From contig NZ_PEJS01000001.1 in assembly GCF_002750975.1 (NCBI RefSeq), positions 3,844,001 to 3,908,000 of the forward strand: a DNA stretch of 64,000 bases, read 5' to 3'. Positions 56,672-64,000 of the stretch are shown piece after piece; position 1 is the stretch's first letter, and each line of letters starts with the position of its first letter. Under the pieces are notes generated by a model. That model was not told where the DNA came from, did not search any database, and was given only the letters and a program-made list of their open reading frames with translations. The position numbers were made by a program, and so were the translations under genes. This DNA is from Stenotrophomonas indicatrix. GTDB lineage: Bacteria; Pseudomonadota; Gammaproteobacteria; Xanthomonadales; Xanthomonadaceae.

Positions 56672-59076
56672 CAGAAGGTCAGCCGGTACTGCGCGTACAC
56701 GTTGGCACCATCGGTGTCGTACGGCGCGTTGCGCGAATAGATCAGGCCACGGCTGGCCTGGAACGTGGCTTCGTCCGGGTAGCGGTCGAACACGTTGTCG
56801 GCGCCCACGCGCAGGCTGTGGTGTTCGTTGATGCGATAGCCCACGGCCAGGTCGAGGAAGGTCATCGCACCGAACTGCTGGTAGATATCGCCGGTGGCAT
56901 TGCCGGTGGAGTCGGTCCACTTGCCGTAATAGCGCACGCGTGCCATCAACGACCACGCGCCGATGTCCCAGCTGCCGGTGAAGCTGCCCTTGTGCTCGGG
57001 CAGGCGGTCTTCGAACAGCACGCGCTGGGTTTCGTTGGTGGCCACCGAGGTGCTGCCGTTGTCGACGCGGGTCTGGTTGTAGTTGTATGCCAGGGTCAGC
57101 GTCATCCGCCCTGCGCCGAGGTCGCGCAGGTAGTTGCCGACCACATCCACGCCGGTGGTGGTGGTGTCGAAATCGTTGGTGAAGTAGTTCACCGAGGTAT
57201 AGCCCAGCGGGTTCGGCGTGCCGGCCGGAATGGCGAAGCTGGCCGACTGGCTGAAGCGGTCGCTGAGCGTGATCCGGTAGACATCGACCGACCCTGACAG
57301 GCCCAGCTCGGTGCGCCAGGTCAGGCCCAGCGAGGCCGTGCGCGATTCTTCCGGGGTGAGCGGCTTGGCACCCAGCAGCTGCGCCAACGGATCGCTGGGC
57401 GACAAGCGGCCGCTGGTGAAGATCTGCAGCGTGCGCGTGTCCAGGCCCTGGGTGGTGCTGGTGGTGTTGAGCTGGGCCGGCGTGGGCGCGCGGAAGCCGG
57501 TGGAGAGCGTGCCGCGCAGCGCCACGTCCGGGGTGATCGCAAAACGTGCCGACAGCTTGCCATCCACCGTGCTGCCGAAGCTGGAGAAGTCTTCATAGCG
57601 ACCGGCCGCGCCGATGCTCCAGCGCTCGCCCAGCGGCACTTCCATGTCCACGTAGGCGGCCTTGCTGCGCTGGCTCCACTGCCCGGCCTGGCTGGCCGAG
57701 AAGCCCGGCGCGCCGTTGGAATTGGCTTCCAGGCCCGCCGCAGCGCCACGGCCCACCGCATACGAGGCCGGGTCGCCGGCGCGCACCTGGTAGGTCTCCT
57801 GGCGGAACTCGGCACCGAAGGCGACGTTGACCGGCTTCGACAGCGCAGCCACGTCCCATTCGTAGTTGAAGTCCGCATTGGCGTTCTTCTCGGTCTGGGT
57901 CAGCCGGCCGAGGTCGAAGGAGGTCGGGCTGTCCGGGCCCAGCGAGGCGTTGATGGAGTTGTCCAGGCTGTAGTCGATGGCATTGCGGCCATACGAGGCG
58001 CTCAGGTCCCAGCGCAGCTTGGGCGTGATCTCACCCCGCAGGCCCGCGACCAGCTGCAGGTCGTTCTGGGTGTTGCCGTACTGCGGGCTGAAGCCCACCG
58101 GATACAGCGAGCGCAGGTTCCAGCCCGGGAAGATGCTGGTCGTACGGTACGCGCCGGTGGTGGTATCGGGGTTGCGCCAGTTGAAATCGCTGACGCCGTC
58201 GCTGTGGCTGTACAGGCCGAAGGCATACAACTCCAGGGTGTCGCTGGCATTGGCCTTCAGGTTGAAGCCCACGCGGCGGCTTTCCAGCTCCGGCTGGCCC
58301 CAGCGCTGCACCGGGTTGGGCACGTCCAGTTCGGGATGCGCGGCCTGGAAGGCGATGGCGTCGGGACGCTGGCGCGTGCGTGAGGTCGCATCGGAGTTGG
58401 ACGATTCGGCGAACAGGGCGAGACTGCCGTAGTCACCCAGCGTCCAGCCGGTGCGCGCACTGAAGTCGCGCGAGCCGCCATCGCCCTGCGCGTACTGCGA
58501 ATAGCCCGCAGTGATCTCGGTGCCCGGGCTGTCCTCCAGGATGATGTTGATGACACCGGCGATGGCATCCGAACCGTACTGCGCCGACGCGCCATCGCGC
58601 AGCACTTCGATACGCTTGATGGCGCTGGTCGGAATCTGCGCCAGGTCGGCGGCCTGTGCGCCGCGGTTGCCAAGCAAGGCACTGCGATGGAAGCGGCGGC
58701 CGTTGACCAGCACCAGCGTCTGGTCCGGTGACAGGCCACGCAGCGTGGCCGGGCGCACGAACACCTGGCCATCGGCCATCGGCAGGCGCTGCACCACGAA
58801 CGAAGGCACCAGCTGTGCCAGCACGTCCTTCAGGTCGGTGGAGTCGACCGACTGGATGTCCTGCTTGGTGAACACGTCCACCGGCGCCAGGGTTTCAAAC
58901 TGGGTGCGGTTGGAGGCACGGGTACCGGTGACCAGCATCGCATCGAGCTGGGTGGGCGCAGCGGCGTTGCCACTGCTGCTGGTGCCTGCCGTTCCGGCAT
59001 CTGCAGCGATCGCGCCTCCTGCGCTGACCAGACCAAGGGCGAGGAGGATGGAACGCGACAGCTTCGAACGATGCAC
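56671..59076 (-). CDS. TonB-dependent outer-membrane receptor
   Basis: A 801-residue receptor. Signal peptide ends GGAIAADA. The plug contains VTGTRASNRTQFETL, VLRDGASAQYGSDAIAGVINI (given by parts VLRDGASAQYG and IAGVINI) and LVNGRRFHR; the barrel ends in YAQYRLTF. The plug motif GSDAIAGVIN is typical of receptors for sugars, siderophores or peptides. GTG 59076 is preferred because CGGAG lies seven bases upstream; an in-frame GTG at 59097 has no such site. It is translationally coupled to the Tat-exported aminotransferase-like gene. Confidence 0.9.
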   Translation of the reverse strand: MHRSKLSRSILLALGLVSAGGAIAADAGTAGTSSSGNAAAPTQLDAMLVTGTRASNRTQFETLAPVDVFTKQDIQSVDSTDLKDVLAQLVPSFVVQRLPMADGQVFVRPATLRGLSPDQTLVLVNGRRFHRSALLGNRGAQAADLAQIPTSAIKRIEVLRDGASAQYGSDAIAGVINIILEDSPGTEITAGYSQYAQGDGGSRDFSARTGWTLGDYGSLALFAESSNSDATSRTRQRPDAIAFQAAHPELDVPNPVQRWGQPELESRRVGFNLKANASDTLELYAFGLYSHSDGVSDFNWRNPDTTTGAYRTTSIFPGWNLRSLYPVGFSPQYGNTQNDLQLVAGLRGEITPKLRWDLSASYGRNAIDYSLDNSINASLGPDSPTSFDLGRLTQTEKNANADFNYEWDVAALSKPVNVAFGAEFRQETYQVRAGDPASYAVGRGAAAGLEANSNGAPGFSASQAGQWSQRSKAAYVDMEVPLGERWSIGAAGRYEDFSSFGSTVDGKLSARFAITPDVALRGTLSTGFRAPTPAQLNTTSTTQGLDTRTLQIFTSGRLSPSDPLAQLLGAKPLTPEESRTASLGLTWRTELGLSGSVDVYRITLSDRFSQSASFAIPAGTPNPLGYTSVNYFTNDFDTTTTGVDVVGNYLRDLGAGRMTLTLAYNYNQTRVDNGSTSVATNETQRVLFEDRLPEHKGSFTGSWDIGAWSLMARVRYYGKWTDSTGNATGDIYQQFGAMTFLDLAVGYRINEHHSLRVGADNVFDRYPDEATFQASRGLIYSRNAPYDTDGANVYAQYRLTF

Positions 59077-59220
59077 GGCAGGACTCCGGGAAGGCACGAC
59101 AGGGCCAGGTGGGACCTGGACAAGGCGCGCAGTCTCGGGGCGGGATGTGAAGCAGCGATGACGTGGAGACGACAGTTGCGACCACTGGAGGTGCAGCCGC
59201 CACCCATGCCGGGCTCTGCG

Positions 59221-59601
59221 CTATGCAGTGTCGTCGTCGAAGCCGAAGACGGCGGGCCGCACCGTGCGCAGCGGGATGAACAGCGCGATCGCGAAAACGA
59301 ACAGGAAAGGCGCGGAGAGGATGGCAGTGTCCTCGGTTCCGAAGGCAATCAGGTTCACCTGCAGTTGGCCGATCCACTCAAGGTCCATGAGCACCAGCAC
59401 AAGGCCACCGATGGTCGGGCACGGCAGGCCGCCATGGCCTGCCATCAACAACGTGGGCGCCAGCAGTGCCGCCAGCAATGAGAACATCACCCGGTACAGC
59501 CAAGGGTCCCCGCGCCAGCGCGGTGCCCGCCGCCACATGAGCACCAGCAGCGCCAGTGGCAGCAGCGCCGGCAGCAGGGCAATCGCAATGATCATCACCA
59601 T
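59221..59601 (-). CDS. Hypothetical four-helix membrane protein
   Basis: A 126-residue protein made almost entirely of hydrophobic segments (MIIAIALLPALLPLALLVLM, shortened as MIIAIALLPALL; SLLAALLAPTLLM; APFLFVFAIALFIP), ending in an acidic tail FGFDDDTA. I recognise no family. The ATG cluster near 59601 (MVMIIA) is the likely start; a longer open frame upstream runs into the AraC regulator promoter. It is divergent from the AraC-type gene. Confidence 0.55.
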   Translation of the reverse strand: MVMIIAIALLPALLPLALLVLMWRRAPRWRGDPWLYRVMFSLLAALLAPTLLMAGHGGLPCPTIGGLVLVLMDLEWIGQLQVNLIAFGTEDTAILSAPFLFVFAIALFIPLRTVRPAVFGFDDDTA

Positions 59602-59788
59602 GCGGCGATCTGCGCGGTCTGGCTGATAGCGGTGACTTCCGGCATGTCCCTGGCCTCGATCGTGTCCATGAAGACCGCATTGTTGCCGGTGCAACGGCAA
59701 ACGCAAAGCCCTGCCGGCGCAAGAACTGCTAAGCGCCCCACCCCGTCGATCCGGTACGCTGCCCGGCATTCGAACGAGGGACAGCGCG

Positions 59789-60616
59789 ATGAGCGCAGCC
59801 GGCAAAGCGTTGTGGTACATCGAAAGCCATGCCGACAAGCCGCTGGCGCTGGCCGACATCGCGGCAGCCGCCGGACTGTCGCCCTTCCACCTGTCACGCC
59901 TGTTCCAGGCCCGCACCGGCACCTCGGTGGTGCGTTACCTGCGCGGACGCCGCCTGACCGCCGCCGCGCAACAGCTGGCCAACGGTGCCGGCGACATCCT
60001 GCAGGTGGCGTTGGCAGCCGGTTACAGCACGCATGCCGCGTTCACCCGTGCCTTCTGCGAGCAGTTCGGGCAGACCCCGGAGCGCGTGCGCGAGCGGGGC
60101 CTGCAGGAACTGGCACTGGTGCACGCGATCCGCCTCGACGACGCGCCACAGGCCTGCACCGAGGCGCCCAGGCTGATCGACTGCACGCCCTTCCAGGTGG
60201 CCGGCATCGGCATGCGCCACAGCCGCGACAGCGGCGGTGCGATTCCCGGGCAGTGGGCACAGCTCAACCGCGAATGGCCAACACCGGCGCCGGTCAGTTT
60301 CGGTGTGTGCTGCAACAGCGACGACGAGGGTGGCTTCGACTACATCGCAGCCTTGCCGGTGAACGCACTGCCATCGGTGCCTGCACACTGGCAGCGGGTG
60401 GATGTGCCTGCGCGCCGTTACCTGGTGGCTTGGCATGGCGGCCATATCTCCACCATCCGCTCGACCTGGTTCTGGCTGCTGGACCAGTACCTGCCGGCAA
60501 GCAGCCTCCACCTGGCCAACGCGCCGGATCTTGAACGCTACGACACCCGCTTCGACGAGCATACCGGCCATGGCGGCGTGGAGATCTGGCTGCCGGTCGA
60601 TCACCGTCCTGACTGA
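59789..60616 (+). CDS. AraC-family regulator with GyrI-like effector domain
   Basis: A 275-residue protein. The N-terminal AraC/XylS DNA-binding domain (about 5-105) has two helix-turn-helix units (LADIAAAAGLSPFHLSRLF, split as ADIAAAAGLS and FHLSRLF; VALAAGYSTHAAFTRAF). The C-terminal half (about 145-275) is a GyrI/BacR effector-binding fold (FQVAGIGMRHSR; VEIWLPVDH). The domain order is that of Rob/SoxS-related, drug-responsive regulators. It is followed 13 bases later by an alpha/beta hydrolase gene, a likely target or co-transcribed partner. Confidence 0.88.
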   Translation: MSAAGKALWYIESHADKPLALADIAAAAGLSPFHLSRLFQARTGTSVVRYLRGRRLTAAAQQLANGAGDILQVALAAGYSTHAAFTRAFCEQFGQTPERVRERGLQELALVHAIRLDDAPQACTEAPRLIDCTPFQVAGIGMRHSRDSGGAIPGQWAQLNREWPTPAPVSFGVCCNSDDEGGFDYIAALPVNALPSVPAHWQRVDVPARRYLVAWHGGHISTIRSTWFWLLDQYLPASSLHLANAPDLERYDTRFDEHTGHGGVEIWLPVDHRPD

Positions 60617-60629
60617 CCCGGAGAAACCG

Positions 60630-61712
60630 ATGATGCGCGCGACACGATGGATGTTGACACTGCTGCTGGCTGCTCTGGCGCCGATGGCGATGGCGGCCGC
60701 TCCCACCATTGCCGGTGAACGTCATGGCGTGACAACGCTGAACAGCGCGGCGATCCGCGATAGTGCGCAGCGCGAGGTGCTGCGCTTCACCGTGTGGTAC
60801 CCGGCAATGCCAGGCAGCGAAGAAACGCCGCTGACCATCGGGCCTCCGGATGCGCCGTTGTTCGAGGTGGGCCGCGCGGCGAAGGATGCCCCCACTGCCG
60901 GCGGGCGCCTGCCAACCCTGTTGCTGTCGCATGGCAATGGCGGCACCGCGCGCATGATGGGGTGGCTGGGCACCGCGCTGGCGCGGGCCGGCTACCTGGT
61001 GATCGCCGTGGACCACCCCGGCAACAACGGCGCCGATGAGATGACGCTGGCCGGCAGCGTGCTGACCTGGCTGCGCGCCGACGACCTGAAGGCGGCGCTG
61101 GCGGCCGTGCAGGCCGACCCGCAGCTGGGGCCACATGTTGATGCGTCGCGGCTGGGCGTGGTGGGTTATTCCGCTGGCGGCTTCACCGCACTGCTCAGCG
61201 CCGGCGCACGGCCGGACATGACGCGGCTGCTGGCGTTCTGCCAGGCGCACCCGGACGACGGCGTGTGCAGGCCGCAGCAGGAAGCGGCCGCGCATACGAT
61301 GGCGGCGCGTCTTGCTGCGGCGGCGTCACCACAACTGCAACCGTACGTGCAGCATGCACAGGATGATCGTTCGATTGCCGGCGTGCGCGCGGTGTTCGTG
61401 CTGGCGCCCGCCATCGTGCAGGCGTTTGCACCGGAGCAGCTGAAGGTGTTGCGGCAGCCGGTGATGATCGTGCTGGGTTCAGCGGATGAAGTGGCGCCGC
61501 CGGTGACCAACGGTGATGTGGCGGCGGCGCTGATTCCGAAAGCAACGCTGCACGCGCTGCCCGGTGTCGGCCACTACGATTTCCTGTCTGCCTGCACGCC
61601 ACTGGCAGATGAGCGGCTGCAGGCGCTGTGCATGACTGCGGTACCGAAGGAGCAGACGCATGCGGTGGCGGTGGAAGACGCGGTGCGCTTCTTCGGGGAA
61701 GCCTTGCGCTGA
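60630..61712 (+). CDS. Secreted alpha/beta hydrolase (dienelactone hydrolase/PAF-AH-like)
   Basis: A 360-residue protein with a signal peptide (about 1-23, AMAAA). An alpha/beta hydrolase fold with oxyanion-region LLLSHGNGGTA, the nucleophile elbow GYSAGG (Ser181), an acid in VLGSADEVAPP and His in GVGHYDFL near the C-terminus. The pattern resembles platelet-activating-factor acetylhydrolase-like/dienelactone hydrolase proteins in Xanthomonadaceae. The substrate is unknown. The short gap from the AraC-type gene suggests a transcript shared with it. Confidence 0.82.
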   Translation: MMRATRWMLTLLLAALAPMAMAAAPTIAGERHGVTTLNSAAIRDSAQREVLRFTVWYPAMPGSEETPLTIGPPDAPLFEVGRAAKDAPTAGGRLPTLLLSHGNGGTARMMGWLGTALARAGYLVIAVDHPGNNGADEMTLAGSVLTWLRADDLKAALAAVQADPQLGPHVDASRLGVVGYSAGGFTALLSAGARPDMTRLLAFCQAHPDDGVCRPQQEAAAHTMAARLAAAASPQLQPYVQHAQDDRSIAGVRAVFVLAPAIVQAFAPEQLKVLRQPVMIVLGSADEVAPPVTNGDVAAALIPKATLHALPGVGHYDFLSACTPLADERLQALCMTAVPKEQTHAVAVEDAVRFFGEALR

Positions 61713-61830
61713 AGACAGTCGAGCACGGCTCGATGCCAGGGCTGGCAACAACGATTCGTTGCACAGGTGATGACGCGGCGCAAAGGTGCGCGGGACTACA
61801 CTGCACCCAGCGCTCCACGGAGGATCGATC

Positions 61831-62502
61831 ATGCGCCTGTTGCATCTTTCTCTGCCGGTATCCGATGTTGCCAACGTCGCCGCGTACTTCCGCGACGTGC
61901 TGCAGCTGGAGGTGGCCGGCGACCAAGTCCGCATTGGCTGGAGCACGATCCAGCTGCAACCGGCGAATGGCCGTCCGGTAGGCGGCGTGCACCTTGCCTT
62001 CAATGTGCCGGACAACCGCTTCGCCGACGCCATGAGCTGGCTGCGTGCACGCACGCCGTTGCAATGCAATCCGGAAGGGCTGGACTACTTCGCACTGGAA
62101 AGCAGCTGGCAGTCGCAGTCGGTGTATTTCACCGGACCCGATGGCCTGATCCTCGAACTGATCGGCCGCAGGCGCTTGCCGGCCAGCGACCGCAGTGGCG
62201 CCTTCCATGGCAGCGAACTGACCTGCCTGAGCGAGGTCGGCCTGCCCAGCCATGATGTCGCTGCGGTGCGCGAACAATCCAACCAACGCTTCGGCCTGCG
62301 GCCGATCAGCCCGCCGTCGCCCCAGTTCGCGCCGATGGGTGATGACGAGGGCCTGTTGATCGTGGTCGCTGCCGATCGCCGTTGGTTCCCCGAGCAGAAG
62401 GACCTGCCCAACGCGCAGGGCCTGCAGCTGGAGGTGGCCGATGTGAGCAGCAGCGGCGAGCTGCACGATGCCGCGCTGGGCTGGCGGGTGCAGGCGGCCT
62501 GA
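61831..62502 (+). CDS. VOC (glyoxalase/bleomycin-resistance fold) protein
   Basis: A 223-residue soluble protein. Two betaalphabetabetabeta modules of the VOC superfamily: the first starts MRLLHLSLPVSDVANVAAYF (short form LHLSLPVSD), with VHLAFNVPD and YFTGPDGLILELIGR near its end; the second half (from about LTCLSEVGLPSHD) is more divergent. VOC members bind a metal and include glyoxalases, dioxygenases and resistance proteins. GGAGG is seven bases before the ATG. The reaction cannot be predicted. Confidence 0.8.
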   Translation: MRLLHLSLPVSDVANVAAYFRDVLQLEVAGDQVRIGWSTIQLQPANGRPVGGVHLAFNVPDNRFADAMSWLRARTPLQCNPEGLDYFALESSWQSQSVYFTGPDGLILELIGRRRLPASDRSGAFHGSELTCLSEVGLPSHDVAAVREQSNQRFGLRPISPPSPQFAPMGDDEGLLIVVAADRRWFPEQKDLPNAQGLQLEVADVSSSGELHDAALGWRVQAA

Positions 62503-62503
62503 G

Positions 62504-63916
62504 TTACCAGCTGCCCGAGGCGCCACCGCCTCCGCTGCGGCCACCACCACCGGACCAGTCGCTGGAACTGCTTGAGGACGCACTGGACGACGAGGTGCTG
62601 GACGAGGAGCGGTAGCCTCTGGACGCCCCCCGGCCGCCGCGGTTTTTTTCGCCGGGCAGCAGAGTGAACACCCAGATGAAGTACAGGAACAGCGTGCCCA
62701 TGCTGGACACGATCGTCGCCAGCACGCGGGCGTTCTCCTCGCCGGCACGGTCGATGGCCAGCAGCGCGCCCAGCGCATAGCCACCGGTCAGCAGCACCAG
62801 CACCACCAAGCGGATGGCGAAGCTGTTGCGGTTCTTCCGCCAACGCGCGCGACCGGCCTGCACCAGGAAGAACACCAGCATGGCGGCGATGCCGACCGCC
62901 AGGTTCAGCAGCGTGTGCAGCGCAAGGCTGGGCGGCAACTGGCCGCGTACCAGCATCACCGCGAAGAAGCCGGTGCTGACGGCCAGCATGCCGTACAGCA
63001 CGATGCGTACGCCGCCGCTGCGACGCCAGCACCAGCCCAGCAGGGTTGCCACCGGTACGGCGGGCAGCAGCACGAAGACCAACGCCGGCAGCACGTGGCG
63101 CGGCAGCAGCAGCGACGCAGAAAGCCCTCCCGCGGCGATCACCGCCGTCACCAGCAGCGGTCTGCCCCACGCAGGCAATGTCGGCCACGTTGACCTGGGC
63201 ATCGCCGCATTGGCTGCCAGTGCCTTGCGCCGCCGCTCGCGGCGGTTACCGGTGAAATCGGCTTCGGTCCTCGTCGCCAGCAGACGCGGCGGCGATCGCC
63301 ACAGACCGGCCAGGAAGCCCGCCAGCAACGTCAGCGCGACGACCGAATCCCCCGTGCGCCAGTCCGCGGGCAACACGTTGCGTGCCGGCGTATCTTCCCA
63401 GGGCGGCAGTTGCTCGCCGTCGACCAGCGCCACCAGCACGTGGGTGCCGTCCAGCACGCCCTGGTCCAGGTCTCCCTCGCGCAGCCGCGGCACGATCGCC
63501 TTGTCGATGATGCGCGCGGCATAGGCATCGGGAATGGTGCCTTCCAGGCCATAGCCGGTCTGGATGCGTACACGCCGCTCCTGCACCGCCACCAGCAGCA
63601 GTACGCCGTCATCGACACCGGCGCGGCCCAGCTGCCATTGGTCGAACACTCGCTGCGCATAGGCTTCGATGCCTTCCTCGCCAACGCTGGGCACCACCAG
63701 CACCTGCAGCTGCGCGCCCTTGCGTGCCTGCAGCTGCAATGCCTGCTCGCGCAGCGCGGCGCGGGTGCTGGCGGACAGCGCATTGGCGGTGTCCACCACC
63801 GGGTCATTCAACGCTGGGACCGGGGCTGCCGCCAGCGCCAGCATCGGCAGCAGGCAGAGCAGCAGTGCAAGCCATGCCCAGTGCCCTGCGTTGCGCCACT
63901 GCCGCACCCGCCTCAT
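62504..63916 (-). CDS. TPM-domain (YgcG-like) membrane protein with Ser/Gly-rich tail
   Basis: A 470-residue protein with a signal peptide (about 10-30) and a periplasmic TPM domain (about 32-170; VVDTANALSA, VLVVPSVG, GVDDGVLLLVAVQERRVRI in part, GYGLEGTIPDA). Several transmembrane helices follow, then a C-terminal tail of Ser repeats and GGGGRSGGGGASGSW. YgcG proteins commonly accompany LemA genes, which would lie just outside the window. ATG 63916 gives a proper signal peptide; an open frame continues 25 codons further upstream. Confidence 0.87.
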   Translation of the reverse strand: MRRVRQWRNAGHWAWLALLLCLLPMLALAAAPVPALNDPVVDTANALSASTRAALREQALQLQARKGAQLQVLVVPSVGEEGIEAYAQRVFDQWQLGRAGVDDGVLLLVAVQERRVRIQTGYGLEGTIPDAYAARIIDKAIVPRLREGDLDQGVLDGTHVLVALVDGEQLPPWEDTPARNVLPADWRTGDSVVALTLLAGFLAGLWRSPPRLLATRTEADFTGNRRERRRKALAANAAMPRSTWPTLPAWGRPLLVTAVIAAGGLSASLLLPRHVLPALVFVLLPAVPVATLLGWCWRRSGGVRIVLYGMLAVSTGFFAVMLVRGQLPPSLALHTLLNLAVGIAAMLVFFLVQAGRARWRKNRNSFAIRLVVLVLLTGGYALGALLAIDRAGEENARVLATIVSSMGTLFLYFIWVFTLLPGEKNRGGRGASRGYRSSSSTSSSSASSSSSSDWSGGGGRSGGGGASGSW

Positions 63917-63927
63917 GGGGCTGCCGC

Positions 63928-63945
63928 GCTCTGCACGTGCAGAGC
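63928..63945. promoter_or_regulatory. 18-bp perfect palindrome before the TPM gene
   Basis: GCTCTGCAC-GTGCAGAGC lies 12-29 bases upstream of ATG 63916. If the upstream LemA-type gene is co-transcribed it would sit in the intercistronic gap. Operator or hairpin cannot be told apart. Confidence 0.4.
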
Positions 63946-64000
63946 ACGACGTGGGGCCGACCCGTTGCTCGGCAATGACGGTGGTACACATGCTTCGGAA

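Overview
The window is a high-GC gammaproteobacterial chromosome segment. It most resembles Stenotrophomonas (S. maltophilia complex) or a close Xanthomonadaceae relative. Intergenic spaces are full of short palindromes with a GTAG end (SMAG-type REP elements). The housekeeping genes (speA, speE, glnK, ubiK, comM, cyoABCD, lpxO-like, TonB-dependent receptors, a Tat-exported aminotransferase) also fit that group. I saw no rRNA, tRNA, CRISPR array, integrase or intact insertion sequence.

Region 1 (1-9.6 kb) is core chromosome: a PepSY/two-component signalling locus with a candidate regulator box, arginine decarboxylase and spermidine synthase back to back, a lipid A hydroxylase-like gene, a small kinase-fold protein, and the PII protein glnK divergent from ubiK. 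Region 2 (about 9.6-28.5 kb) is accessory. In pseudomonads glnK, ubiK and comM are neighbours; here about 19 kb lies between ubiK and comM. It holds a 5'-truncated second copy of ubiK, a rifampin ADP-ribosyltransferase, an AT-richer two-gene module (a giant NERD / tandem-kinase / UPF1-like helicase protein plus a partner of unknown function) and a candidate RiPP (modified peptide) cluster.

The RiPP candidate (20.5-27.8 kb) has three paralogous precursor-like peptides of about 100 residues. Each has a signal-like hydrophobic N-terminus, a His/Asp/Ser-rich block and a conserved S/D-x-R-F-N/D-V-type C-terminus. Around them are a HExxH protein resembling the peptide beta-hydroxylase family, a protein of unknown function, a SAM methyltransferase, two MacB/FtsX-like permeases and an XRE regulator. 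A 17-bp palindrome, GCTGTGC-N3-GCACAGC, occurs three times here (one copy with a single mismatch), always upstream of a cluster gene, and is a candidate operator for the regulator.

Region 3 (28.5-46.3 kb) returns to core-like base composition: comM, a 1448-residue helicase / nuclease-like / zinc-ribbon fusion, a tandem array of a 102-bp SMAG-containing unit, a TonB receptor, a HAD phosphatase, ExoD, a soluble sugar dehydrogenase operon, and a kexin-like S8 protease translationally coupled to a probable external chaperone. Region 4 (46.3-64 kb) has cyoABCD with a Sco-type copper chaperone, two MocR-type regulators (the first bracketed by CATACAA-N9-TTGTATG palindromes) with a thioredoxin-like gene pair between them, an aminotransferase/TonB receptor pair, an AraC-type regulator followed by an alpha/beta hydrolase, a glyoxalase-fold protein and a TPM-domain membrane protein.
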